From positions 549,975-613,974 of the forward strand of contig CM030943.1 of NCBI GenBank assembly GCA_018136815.1: a stretch of 64,000 nucleotides of DNA. Direction: 5' to 3'. The notes beneath the pieces were generated by a model. That model ran no database searches and was not told the origin of the DNA. It saw only the letters and a list, made by a program, of their open reading frames with translations. Both the position numbers and the translations under genes were made by a program. Positions 41,759 to 52,720 of this stretch are shown here, piece by piece. Each line of letters begins with the position of its first letter. Position 1 is the stretch's first letter. This stretch comes from Isochrysis galbana. Taxonomy: Eukaryota > Haptophyta > Isochrysidales > Isochrysidaceae.

Positions 41759-44078
41759 ATGCTCGTGCTCTCACTGCTGGTTGGAGTCGCCCTTGTGCAT
41801 GCATCGCCAGATACGGCCGCCGTTAACTGTGTGAGTGAGAATCCGTCAAGCTGCCCATCCCCATACCGACAGAAGCTCTTGCTCTGGTGGCAATCCGCTG
41901 CTGGAAGCTGGGAGTGGGTGGCCGATGGAGCCGAGCAGGCTGCAAATGTGCTGCCTTCATGGGAGGACTTGTGTGGACAATCTGCTACGAGGAGCGTCAA
42001 GAACGCCGCAGTAGGTGCGATGGAGGCTATATCGATGCATTCATGGTGGCAAGATGGACGTGGTTCCGCTGCTGCGAGCTACGAGTTGGCAGCCAGCGAC
42101 GAGAGCAAGGCTACGTCTGCACTACCTGCATGGGAGGAGTTGCGGCACTCCGCTGTTGCGAGCTACCAGTGGGCCACCAACGGCGCGAGCAAGGTTGCGT
42201 CTTCCCTTCTTTCACGGAATGAGTGGCGGCACTCTGCTGCTGCCAGCTACGAATGGGCCGCAGTCGGAGTAAGCAAGGCTGCGTCTGCGCTTCCTCCACG
42301 GGAACACTGGCAGCAATCCGCAGCTGCGGGCTTGAATTGGGCAGCTGACGGGGCAAGCAAGATTACGTCTGTGCTTCCTGCCTGGGAGGACTTGCGGGCA
42401 TCCGCTGTTACGAACTACGAGTGGGCGGCACACGGCGCAACCAAGGCTGCGTCTGTGCTTCCTGTATGGGAGGAGTTTCGGCAATCCACTGCTACGAACT
42501 ATGAGTGGGCAGCCGACGGCGCAAGCCAGGTGGCGTCCATGCTACCTGCATGGGATGAGTGGCGGCAATCCGTCGCTGCAGGCTTAAAGTGGACAGCCGA
42601 AAACAAACCCAACGTAACCTCCATACTGCCTGCATGGGAAGAGTTGCGGAAACCTGCTACTGCAGGCTGGGAGTGGGCAGTCGACGGTGCAAGCAAGGCT
42701 GCGTTTATGCTCCCTACCTGGGAGGGCGTGCGGTACTCGGCTGCTGCGAGCTACAAGTTGGCAGCCAATGGTGCAAGCAAGGCTGCACCTAATCTCCAGT
42801 CGCTGAGAATTTCGGCAGCAGCCTCCTCGCAATTCAACAACTTCATCTCGTCCTTCTCTTCGCTCAAGTATGCTGTTGGTGCCACCAGCATCGCCGATTG
42901 GAAGACCGTACTCGAAAATGAGAGCCTCTCCACCATTCTTCCCTCTCTAAGGCTGTTGTGCACCGCCGACAAAGCCACTACTTGCGAATGCCAGTCGGGG
43001 CGAGATGATATCAAAGTCGCAGAAGACTCCAAGGATTCTGCGCTTGATACATTTTCCACCGGTCACAATGTGTTCCTATTTGCCTTACTGACATTGGCGT
43101 CTATGTTGGTACTAGTATTTGCATTCACTTGCATGATGCTGCGAAAACATACGCACGTTCGGACTCATTCAATCGAGATGTACGCTCAGACATTCAATGC
43201 ACCTTTCACACGAGTCCGTGATGGTATGGATCGCCAAGACGTATGGATTTGGCAGCACTGGGTGATAGCACACCTTGGCGAGCCACCGTTCGATTTTCGA
43301 TGGGACTCCTTAACTGAGAGTATCACAGGTAATCTTAATCAGGAGGATAAGCGACAAATCGATCAAGACGTTCGTCGGCTGAGAAATCCGAACGAACGAC
43401 GACCTCTCAGAGAAGTTCTGCAGTTGTATGCACGTAAATATCCTAAAGACGAAATCACACGAAGAAACGGATATAGACAGGAGATGGGTCATGTCGCAAA
43501 TTTCATTTTGGACCACGTGATGGATCAAGGAAAGAGCTACGTGATCTTCGCAGCGTTGGCCGAACTACATGTGCCCCATTTCCAAAATCCGCACGACGAC
43601 CAAGCTCGCACAACATTCATCAACAAAATGCAGCGCGTTGCGCCATTCCTTTGGCAAAAGTGTGAAGGAGCTGATGAGGTAAGACTGCAATCGCACTCCT
43701 TCGTTCATGATTAGTGTCTAGGTGTGCGGCACGCGGAATGCGGCTTCGATTTGATCCTCGCCTTTCACACACATCTGGTCATAGAGTTACTTCAATTACA
43801 TGCACGACAAGTACTATTTGACTTTGTGTACAAACTGCGAGATGTTCTCAGTGGACACGAAGCTCATGATCGTGGATGCGATATTCTGCTGCGAGAGCGC
43901 ACAGCGTGCGACCGACGCTGTGATCGAAGTTTTGTATCGCAAAGCGAATGAATTCTTCCAGGCCGAATATCTCGAACATAGCGATATCGATAAGCTCCTT
44001 CAAAGATTCGAACAGGTGTGTTACAGAGTGGTTAATAGGCATAGTGGCGACGTAGCTCTTCCTCATCTAGACTTCTAA
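41759..44078 (+). CDS. Secreted-repeat / single-TM protein with cytosolic TBC (Rab-GAP)-like domain
   Basis: Exon 1 is 41759-43678 (640 codons); exon 2 from 43785 continues in phase to a stop at 44078, about 737 residues in all. There is an N-terminal signal peptide (MLVLSLLVGVALVHA), then about 11 tandem repeats of about 28 residues (44-347) with consensus SAAASYEWAADGASKAAS + LPAWEELR. After a spacer comes one transmembrane segment (about 437-462). The cytosolic part resembles a TBC domain: RDGMDRQDVWIWQHW, the Arg-finger motif IDQDVRRL, VLQLYARKYP, the Gln-finger motif YRQEMGHVANFIL and KSYVIFAAL. Exon 2 supplies a C-terminal TBC-like segment (LMIVDAIFC..., DKLLQRFEQ). A GTGTGT donor at 44016 and a CATTCAG acceptor near 44150 allow an alternative last exon. 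TBC proteins activate GTP hydrolysis by Rabs; one fused to an extracellular repeat array is unusual. Confidence 0.65.
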
Positions 44079-45093
44079 TGTTCTACACGATTCTTTCGTT
44101 TTCACTTCTTTTGTTCATAGCTTTGTGTGCGCATTTGTGCCCCCATTCAGCTGGTCACGTCGACGTTGTTCACACAAGCCATTGTCCTCTCATGCTTGAC
44201 ACTATGGTGCTGCTCACTTCATTGTTCATCCCCTACTTGCTTTCTGACAGCATGCGTTTGCAAGTTTCGGGCAGAATCCGAATTTAGTCTTTCATTTGAT
44301 GAGTGCAGTCGCTCTTCAGCCTGGACCGCAGTGAGATGAAGAGGTGATGACTGCGGACAATTGATTGACAAACTAATCATAAACGATGGAGCGCGATTGC
44401 AGTCTTACGTCATCAGCTTCGCGAGACTTTTGCAAATGGAATGGCGCCACGCGCTGCATTCTGTTGATGTATGCGAGCTTCTTCTTCGAAGCCATTGTGT
44501 GGAGAGAACTAGAGTGAGCAAGAAGAGGAAAGAAGAAGCTGGCCACTATACGTGCTGATTGCGACGGCTAAGTCTAAGTCTTGCCTAGTCAATCACTCCT
44601 TTTAACTGCTAGTATTTCCCACCGCCTTGGGTGTCCAAGGATTCCCCAGGGTCCCCCCCATCCTGCCCCGGCATCTGCCTCTCTAGCCTTCCACTCCAAC
44701 GAACCCCATCCCGCCCCATGCGAAGGAAAATGGCGTCCGGTGAGCTGAGTGACCTCCCCCCTTGCCTTTGGCGTCGGCGGTCCGCGGACCTATTTTGGGA
44801 GAATCACACGGTCGCTCACGTAAGGGAATGAGAGTAGTGAATGTGAGGCGCATCACACTACAAGATTGTGGACACAGAGGCAGTGGCGGGCCGCGTGCCC
44901 CTAGCCCACCATCTTGCTGGGGACCGTGATGTACATTTAGCATTTAGTTACCCCCTCGCGGAACCGCCGTGCGTGTGTGTGATTCCGCATGGGCGCTTCG
45001 TTCCTCGTTTGACAGCCACGAGGGGCCCCAAAATCTGTACACATATTATGTCACATATAGTAATGACCGATGAGTTCACTGCATACACGGCTT
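44079..45093. other. Gene-free spacer
   Basis: Possible alternative last exon of the TBC-like gene near 44150-44340. No other gene recognised. Confidence 0.4.
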
Positions 45094-45121
45094 CAACTAA
45101 GTTTATACTTAGTTCACATGG
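45094..45121 (+). repeat. Dispersed repeat, copy 3
   Basis: CAACTAAGTTTATACTTA followed by GTTCACATGG, the same orientation and spacing as copy 2 at 9859. Confidence 0.5.
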
Positions 45122-45218
45122 AGGAGGCGCCTTGTAAGGCCACGTTCCGTTGTTGTATTCAGGTGTGTGACATTAGAGTAGACTGTTGTAAGGGAAAGAG
45201 AGGTAATATTACATATTT

Positions 45219-45630
45219 GTCGAACACGCGATGACTACAGGCTCATAGGCAGAGGGCCGTTCGATCGAGCCGGCAGCTGACGCGGTCGTGGAAGGTTCGT
45301 TGATTGTTGCTGGCGGGAAGATGTCTGACAAATCATAGTAAGAGTCGGGTCTGAGAGTGTCTGCCATCGAGCGCTACGAGCGATGAGGTAGACTTATGGT
45401 CGGAGGATTGCGACGCGTGGCGTCGGAAAGTGGAGACGAGGCTAGCTAGCGAGCTAGTGGAAGAGAGAGAGAGAATGAGAATGAGAGCTTCTTAGGTCCG
45501 AGGTAGGCACGGGAGACTACAACGCACGGCCTCAAAAAGTCTGAGGGCACAGAACCACACAAACTAAACCAAACAGGGCGAAAACTAACCACACCAGGAC
45601 GGACGGCCAGGCGTCGGCACCAGGGGTACC
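45219..45630 (-). repeat. 5' end of LTR retrotransposon family 2, left inverted copy
   Basis: On the minus strand it matches 47816-48228 over about 410 bases. It includes GGTTTAGTTTGTGTGG, a short CT tract, and the start of a gag-like ORF (ATGGCAGACACTCTCAGACC at about 45365). It stops abruptly at 45219. Sequence continuing to about 45810 in the same direction may be more of the LTR. Confidence 0.75.
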
Positions 45631-46392
45631 TTTGGTTAGGGAGAAGCAGGAACCCCCTCTCTCTTCCTTGGGGTTGGGGCGCGCGCCTTCTTCCTTCTTG
45701 AAATCGTATGTTTGTAGGCGCACTACATACAACTCGACAAGCACACATCGCCACGCTTCACGCTTCACGACCGACCTTTGTTTTGGGGCCCAACTACAAC
45801 AGCACACGACGTACGCGGCGGCGGCGCGCGCACGCTTACTTACTTACACCGCTAGACTTCAAACGATCACAATGAAGCAACGTCAACTAACGCGGACGGA
45901 CACCCTAGCCAAGCAGCAAAGGATGGCCGAGGCTGAGTGACTTCGCTTTCGCGCTCCGGCGCGCGCGGGCGGGCTGGCCGGCCCCTCCCTCATGAATGTA
46001 CGTGAAACAAAGGGCGCTGGGTGGGGCTGCTGACTGCTGAGCGATGGCAATGTCAGCTGCTACGCTAGGTGTAAAACTCCGATTGTACCATCCAACACAA
46101 GGAAGAAGAAGGGCGTCGCCCGACACCCCAACACCAACACTCTAAGCTAACACATTCGACACCCGGAAACCGCCGCCCATTGGGCTAGCAGCACAGCTGC
46201 ACCCCCTCAAGAAGCCGAAGAAGGCCCAAGGGGATGGGAATGAAGGGGGAGGGAAGGAAGTGGACAGTGAGGGCATATAAGATGTTGTCCTCAGCCCTTC
46301 GTGGGGCGCCTTTTAGCAGCAAGGGCGGTCGCTTTCTTCAAGAACTCTTCAAATTTTCACGTGCGCACGTCGGTGACAACGACCTTCCACAC

Positions 46393-47280
46393 TCAACAAA
46401 TTGACAGGGAGCGGGTGGCCTGTATGACATTACTTGTGGCTGAAACTACCCGCTCAGCTCTCTCCGCCCACCAAGCTCGCAGGTCTTCCCAACTCAAATC
46501 GCCGGGATGCTGTGTAATGGGCACGCAATTGAACATGCAATCAGGACCAAGAGGTCTGAGTCCGTCGGGCTGCGGCAGCGCAAGCACCCACACGTGCCGT
46601 TTTTGGGCACACTCGTCGTCGCCCAAGAAAGGCACACACCTCAAGGTGCCCATGCCGCTGCCTTCGCTGTAGGCCATCAAAATTAGGATGACGGGACGGC
46701 CAAGCACAACATGTGCAAGGAAGGGAGCGATTGCCATATCCGCAGGCCGTCCTCGCCGTTCGAGGTCCTGCACCACTTGTCGTGCGTCCTCGCCTATGAC
46801 TGCCGCCATACGCGCGTGGCCCTCGTCAGATGCGGCGTACCTCGCCACCATATGCCGCAGGGTAGCAGCTTGTCTGAGCTCATCGAAGTGTGCCAAGCTG
46901 TGGAAGAAGCAATCCCCATCAACTGGGACATCTGTGGTGGCAATCCCTAAGGCGCCGGTGATTTGTCTTGACAACCTGCCTACAATGTTGATGCGCTGCT
47001 CGAGCTGCACCATCGCCGCCTTCGACGTAGCCATGGACTGCGCCAAAGCCTCGTCTGGCTCCGGACAGGTCCTCGTAGCGCAGCGCCTCGCAGGCACCGC
47101 TGCAATGCCCGCCTTGTTCCTCTTTTTTTGCGACTCGTTTGCCGCTGGCGGGGCGGCCATACGCGGCGCTTTGCCTAAGAGAAGGAGCCGTTTCGCTGAG
47201 CCCGTACACTCCGCTGTCGTGCACATAGCGGCCGGCATTGGCGCTGCCGTCTTCCCTTCACACCCCATCGGTGCACCCAT
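46393..47280 (-). CDS. OTU-like cysteine protease ORF
   Basis: 295 residues from the ATG at 47280 (alternative at 47268). The first 80 residues are Ala/Lys-rich and probably disordered. The catalytic Asp-Cys region VPVDGDCFFHSLAHFDEL (Cys124) fits the OTU motif DGxC. The following helices (LRHMVARYAASDEGHARM) and the hydrophobic block MAIAPFLAHVVLGRPVILIL match the OTU fold order. The catalytic His is not obvious: candidates are in KRHVWVLAL or ITQHPGDL. OTU proteases cleave ubiquitin chains, and OTU ORFs are also carried by transposons in many protists. Here the ORF sits between two inverted LTR-element ends, which favours a mobile-element origin. Confidence 0.6.
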   Translation of the reverse strand: MGAPMGCEGKTAAPMPAAMCTTAECTGSAKRLLLLGKAPRMAAPPAANESQKKRNKAGIAAVPARRCATRTCPEPDEALAQSMATSKAAMVQLEQRINIVGRLSRQITGALGIATTDVPVDGDCFFHSLAHFDELRQAATLRHMVARYAASDEGHARMAAVIGEDARQVVQDLERRGRPADMAIAPFLAHVVLGRPVILILMAYSEGSGMGTLRCVPFLGDDECAQKRHVWVLALPQPDGLRPLGPDCMFNCVPITQHPGDLSWEDLRAWWAERAERVVSATSNVIQATRSLSIC

Positions 47281-47333
47281 CGGCTGCAACGCCGCGCGAT
47301 CGTCGATTGGACCGGCGTGGCTCGTACGAGAGG

Positions 47334-47816
47334 AATGATGTCGTCGGCAGGCGACGCAAGTGGAGGACGTGCGCGGAGGACCACCTCTCGGCACTTCAGT
47401 ATCCAGACGGCTCCTTCTACTCCATCAACTTCTGCCTCGAGCGGCCAACATTCGCCATGTTGCAAGGTTGCCCGAAGGGCAACTCATGCGCCGAGTTCGC
47501 GAACGCCCGTGAGCTGCTTGACTGCCTTACGTTCACGTACGGGGACCCGTTGCTCGATGCTTCTCGCACCGTCACTGCGGACCCGTGGCCATGCCCGGGC
47601 AGCGGGAACGCATCATCCGGGTCACGCTGGTTCTATCTCATCCAGAGCTCGATGGTGGACGGCGAGTTCCGATTCGCCATTGGTAGGACAGCAGTGTGCG
47701 CGAGCTTCTGGCGGGCGGCACACGACATCCCCAACAGCACGTTCGACAGAATCTGTCGCGCCGTGGCAAAGGGCGAGGTGGTCCCTCTGTCGCATGTCTG
47801 CGCGTTGCTGAATTGC
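47334..47816 (+). CDS. Transposon-associated ORF, truncated by an LTR element
   Basis: An open plus-strand frame with no in-frame ATG before 47458. It includes PDGSFYSINFCLERPTF, CPKGNSCAEFANARELLDCL, SSGSRWFYLI and GRTAVCASFWRAAHDIPNST. The last block resembles a segment (VC..FF...L.IS...) found in uncharacterised transposon proteins, but I am not confident. The real sequence ends where the LTR element starts at 47816; codons to 47909 are LTR sequence. It is divergent from the OTU ORF. Confidence 0.35.
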
Positions 47817-48350
47817 CCTGGTGCCGACGCCTGGCCGTCCGTCCAAGTGTGGTTAGTTTTCGCTCCGTTTGGTTTAGTTTGTGTGGTTCTGTGCCCTCAG
47901 ACTTTTTGAGTCCTTGCGTTGTAGTCTCCCGTGTCTACCTCGGACCTAAGAAGCTCTCATTCTCATTCTCTCTCTCTTCCATTAGCTCGCTAGCTAGCCT
48001 CGTCTCTACCCTCTGACGCCACGCGTCGCAATCCTCCGACCGTAAGTCTACCTCGTCGCTCGTAGCTCGTAGCGCTCGATGGCAGACACTCTCAGACCCG
48101 ACTCCTACTATGATCTGTCAGACATCTTCCCGTCAGCAACAATCAACGAACCTTCCACGACCGCGTCAGCTGCCGGCTCGATCGAACGGCCCTCTGCCTA
48201 TGAGCCTATAGTCATCGCGTGTTCGACAGACGGGCAACCCCAACATGGAGCTGACCGAGATGGAGACGATGGCGGCGAAGCTCGAGGCGCTCCGCAATCA
48301 CAGCTCTTGGGGCATGGGGCAGAATGGCATAAACCGCCAAAAATATAGTT
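47816..48350 (+). mobile_element. 5' end of LTR retrotransposon family 2, right copy
   Basis: The inverse of 45219-45630 over 47816-48228, then continuing about 110 bases beyond where the left copy stops. A gag-like frame starts at the ATG at 48079 (MADTLRPDSYYDLSDIFPSA). A one-base shift near 48235 would let it continue as NMELTEMETMAAKLEALR, a plausible gag coiled coil. No pol follows. Confidence 0.65.
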
Positions 48351-48815
48351 ACGCGCGCGCGGGAGCGCGGCCGCGGCCGCCCCACAAATATAGTAACTAT
48401 GTGTGGAACTCTCACTTTTCCATGTGGCGGCCTGCACAACGCCCCAAATATGACGCCAAATATGTAGATCTCGGAAGAGATATGTCGAAATACTACTATG
48501 TTTTTCGCGAGCGGGCCCCCTAAATATGTTTTACGATATGTTGATATTTCTACCTGGGCCTATACCGGGCTAGTGGCGGTAGTGGCTACTAAGACTTAGT
48601 CACTTTAGCTATTAGACTGTATGTTAGAGTAAACTATGGACATTCGACGGCTCGTATCGAGCCCGTTCCATATTCGACAGAACGCGACATTCACTATCTC
48701 ATACCAAAGCATGTCCGTCCATCCAGTTCTCACTGAAAGACATAGAGCGCTCCCACAAGGCCGCGGACCGCAAGTAAGCCGCTTGCGGACTCAGTGTTGC
48801 GTCTAGCGTGCCGTC
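48351..48815. other. Gene-free spacer with AAATAT motifs
   Basis: Six AAATATAG/AAATATG motifs occur between 48335 and 48535 around a CGCGCG/GCGGCCGC core, perhaps a small decayed element. No gene. Confidence 0.35.
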
Positions 48816-51800
48816 TCATCTCTTGTGATGTGGCTTCTGACAGCACGGGAACGGCGGGCAATCGGAGCGGTGCAACTCGTGTTGGCAGTACTTGTGTGTG
48901 AGGGAGCCATCAAATCCGGTGATGAGAAAGAGGGCCACATGAATAGCTAGATAAAAGTACCCGTCCGCAAGGTTGACCGAGATCATTAAACACGTCTCCT
49001 CGCCAAAACGCTCCATCAGGGGGCCGCAGAGCGCCGGCGTGTTTTCGACAGTGAGTAGATTCTTGGACACTGGTCCAAAGGTGATGTTGAGCAGCGGAAT
49101 GGCAACGAGGAGCACCTCGAGCGCGTAGAAGATGGAGGTGGAGCGCGAGAACTCGTGCAGCGCCCGCAGCATGCGTGTGGGCAAAGGCAGGAGAAGGAGC
49201 ATAAGTTGCGTGCCGCACCTTAGCACGGGGCCGATGATGCAGAATATGAGGTATGTCGTGTACCTGCAGGCGGGCTCGACACCGATCTGTGAGAGTGGTT
49301 GCACTTTGGGCGTTGAGAGGCTGCGTGACTGGCGGGCAAGAGGGCGCGTAGCGCACATGAGGGCTCGATTCAGTCCGCCTAGGTGATAGATAATGCCACT
49401 AAGTGAGTAAATGGAGTACGCAGCGTCAAAGTCGAACCCGTTGGTCTTAAGCAGCTGTGACATGCTACCACTCACGGTGCGAGTGAAGCACGGCACGATC
49501 ATACTGACATAGAGCAGTACACTGGTGCAAAGGCACGCGGTCAAGTGGAAGGCCCACTCGCGGCTGACTTGGAATGGCGTGGCACCGCCTAGCACCGTCA
49601 GTTGGCGCTTCAGTTTCTGCGAGCGCCGGATTCGTCGGGCTTGTGCCGTGGTGCGCATCCCCTTGCCACGCCCCCGAAGGCCGCTGTCGTGCCGCCTCAG
49701 CCGCTCGTCGAGGCTGAACGCCGAGAGGTCTTCCGCACACGAGTCGGGAGCGTCCACGAAGTGGACGGTGCTATGCGACTTGTCGGACGACACAAGGAGG
49801 TGTGAGCCTCCCGAGTTGGCGCTGCCCCTGTAACCGTCCGACAGCCTCCCGGCCCACCACGTCTGCGTCCGGCTAGTCGAGGGCGGTGCGGCGCCTCTTG
49901 CCCCAAAAGCATTCGCTCCAACGGCCCGCGCGCCGACAAGCGATGCCGACTCGCTAGAGGCACACCTTCGGTCGTCGGCGCCGTCATCGGTGTCGGAGGA
50001 ATCCTCAGCGCCCGAGTCGTACGCCTCCCATCCCTATGCCCAGACGAACAACGAGGTGTCATGTCAGTCCCGCCCGTACGCGAAGGGATGTGCGCACATG
50101 CGCTGGCCGTGAGGGACGAGGCATGGCGGGCAAGAGGGGGGCGGGGGGGGGGGGGAGGGGGGCAGATCCCGCACACCTCGACCGGCACCAGAGGAGTCCC
50201 ACGTCCTTCGAGCCGCTCGACCACGAGCGAAAGGATCAGCGAGAGCATCACAGCGACGCAGAACGTATACATTGCCTGCATTCCTTCCATCTGCACGCCA
50301 GCGCTCACGGTTGAGACGATGTCTGGAGCCGCCACATTCAGCGAGCGGTTGACAGCCAACTTGAGATTATTGCAGCCTGTCTCGCAGGCTAGCATCGCAA
50401 CCTACGGGACAAAATGCGGCAGAAACTGTGCAAGATGCAGTGCGCGTTAAAGCAGGCCCGACCATGCCGCGTGCGTTGGTCGGCACAAAGTCGCTGTTGC
50501 ACCCGGTTACTCACACCGCCCCACTCGCAAATCGTGCGCAGCTCGAGCGGGGTGGGGAAGCCCTTGTACCCTGTCAGTGGGCGAGGTGGCGAGCTCTTTG
50601 CGCACGCCTTTCTCCCACTCGCGGAAGGCTTGCAGGCGCGCAAACGTTTCGGGCATCCTGTGCTCGAGGTCGAGTGTTGCGCCGGACGTTGGCGGGTCAT
50701 CCTCCAGGCGGTTGCCATGCTTGTCGGGCTGGAAGAACATCAAACGGTTGCCCATCTCCTGGCTCTTGCGGCTGAGGTACTCCTTCCACCGCCGGCGCGA
50801 TTCGGCCATGTCCGCCTCGCGCCCCTCCTCCCAGCGATTGAATTGCGCTAATGGAGGGAAGGCTGTCTCGAAGGCACGCTCCATCTGGTCCATGTCGGGC
50901 CCTGACGTCTGCGTGTGGATCCACTGCTCGCATGTGGACTCACAGGTGCGCACGAGGTCGGGCGCCGCATGGTTCCAGACGTCATGCGCCGTTGTATCCA
51001 CCGTCAGGTGGAAGACGCCGACGAGTGTCGAGAGAACGAGCACATCCGTAAAGGACCACTTGCCAAAGACGGCGAGCCAGTAGTTGCCGTTGCGGCGAGA
51101 GCGCGACGCCATGGGCAGGTAGAAGAAGAGGTGAAGCAAGAAGAGCTTGATGTGCGGCCAGACAAAGGAGAAGCCGAAGAGCACGACAGCGGCGGCCTGC
51201 CCGTAGTGCTTGGTGACGTTGGCCGTGCCGATCGTGTCGGCCGGCATCCCAGGGAGGGGTTCGATCGTCTCCATTTCCCACAAGTCCCAGATCGAGTACA
51301 TGTACGACATCTGACTCGCCGCAAAGAGGGAGCAGGGTCGACAAAGGCTTGGCGCGGTGGGCTGCCAGAGCGGTGTCCTGTGGCGTTTGCGCACCTGCAC
51401 CGCCTGCTTCGTCATCTGCCAGTGCTGACATTTGATAATTGTGCACAACGAGTCGTCGACTGCGATCGCGCAATCGATCTCAGGATAGAAGGGTGTGTGC
51501 TGGCACAAGTTATCGTACGCAAAGGCGCGCAGCTCGAGCGCATCGTCCGACGTGGTGTTGAAGTTGATATTTGCGTAGAAAACCGCCTTGAAGAGCCCCG
51601 CATCGGGATCCCAGTAGCGAGAATCGAGTGCAGCCTTGTGCCCGCCCTCCACCTGCGGGACGATATGCGGCAACACGGCGGGTCAATGGTAAGAGGGGAG
51701 TGCCGCGCGGCGGCTGACGGCGCCGTGTGGCGCACCATGTCTGCTCCTGCCAGCTGGGAGTAGCCAAAGATAAGGTGGTTGATCAAGATGGAGCCGGACA

Positions 51801-52275
51801 AAAGCATGCAGACCGTGAGCGAGTAGGAGCATCCAAGCGAGTGCTTCGACTTGTAGAAGGCTTGCGATCCCGCGCGCTTGAGAGGACGATCTGCGCGACA
51901 GGGCGCGAGCGCGCTCTCTCCTGCCGTGGGCTCGCAGCCGGCAATGGGCGCATCCAGGGCATCGAAAGCCGACAGATGTGGGGCTGGTTTTGCGCCGAGC
52001 CAGCACCAGCCATAAGCCTCTCTCCCGTTTCTCCATCACCCCCCCCTCGCCCCCCCTAAACTACATGGGCTGGCCAAGCAAAAAGGCCTCTCTCACTCAC
52101 CGCTCCGTGCCCCGCGGGACATCCCAAAGTTCTTTGCTGCCGCGAGAGCGGCGCTGGAGGTGGACGGAGGGCCGGGGGTGGGAGCAGTCTGCGAGGTCGT
52201 CTCACACCCTATCTTAGCCGCCCGCTCTCGCGGCCGCACGCGGGGAAGCGCTGGGAGCCAGCCAGAAGACGACAT
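48816..52275 (-). CDS. PqiA-like multi-pass membrane protein, five exons
   Basis: Minus-strand exons: 52275-52101, 52019-51736, 51652-50515, 50401-50177 and 50033-48816. Phases agree at all four junctions. Within exon 3 a one-base frame change is needed between about 50608 and 50570; a 37-nt GC-AG intron would do it, or an assembly indel. The protein is about 1,000 residues with many TM segments: LTVCMLLSGSILINHLIFGY, AAAVVLFGFSFVWPHIKLFL, VLVLSTLVGVFHLTV, MYTFCVAVMLSLILSLVV, LTACLCTSVLLYVSMIVPCF, TTYLIFCIIGPVLRCG and FYALEVLLVAIPLL. WPHIKLFLLHLFFYLP and GKWSFTDVLVLSTLVG match the core of paraquat-inducible protein A (in bacteria WPY.K and GRWSM.DVF). PqiA works with MCE proteins in envelope lipid transport; distant homologues occur in algae. 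Localisation and role here are unknown. Confidence 0.6.
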
Positions 52276-52295
52276 CGAGAGGCGGGAAAGGAGAG

Positions 52296-52455
52296 GAAGG
52301 ACCCCTCTCTCTCTCCCTCCCTCTCTACTCTCTCTCTTCTCTTCTCTTCTCCTGTAAACTCACTCTTTCATCTTGAGGTACGGCTGAGAGGCTGAGAGGG
52401 AGAGAGGGGGGGCGGGGCGAGGAGAGAGATCCCGCGCCGGCCTTATCCCCTCCCT

Positions 52456-52496
<41 letters not shown>

Positions 52497-52610
52497 CCAC
52501 CCCCCCCCGCTCTCTCTCTCTCCCTCCCTCTCTCTCTCTCTCGCTCTCTCGCTCTCCCTCTATCTATCTATCTATCTCTACCTCTATATCTCCCCCCTCT
52601 CTCTCTCCCT

Positions 52611-52641
<31 letters not shown>

Positions 52642-52720
52642 CCCCCTTCCTCTCTCTCTCCCTCCCTCTCTCTCCTCGCCCCGCCCCCCCTCCTCACGTC
52701 CTCACGGCCTTCTCCAGTCT
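52296..52720. repeat. CT-rich microsatellite upstream of the PqiA-like gene
   Basis: CT dinucleotides, CCCT variants and a short (CTAT)n block near 52558-52576. On the PqiA-like coding strand this is a GA tract starting about 20 bases upstream of the ATG. Confidence 0.95.

Noticed and set aside
41759-43714. LEA or perilipin-type repeat protein as the whole identity of the gene
   Set aside because: The repeats look amphipathic, but the signal peptide, TM and TBC-like C-terminus show a different architecture.
46688-47338. 216-codon plus-strand frame
   Set aside because: Antisense of the OTU-like ORF, which has the DGDC catalytic motif.
45219-48228. A single DNA transposon with 410-bp terminal inverted repeats
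   Set aside because: The arms contain a retroelement leader and gag start, the right arm continues past the left breakpoint, and no target duplication was found; two divergent LTR-element ends fit better.
50915-51763. 282-codon plus-strand frame
   Set aside because: Antisense of the PqiA-like gene; the minus frame has TM segments and consistent splice phases.
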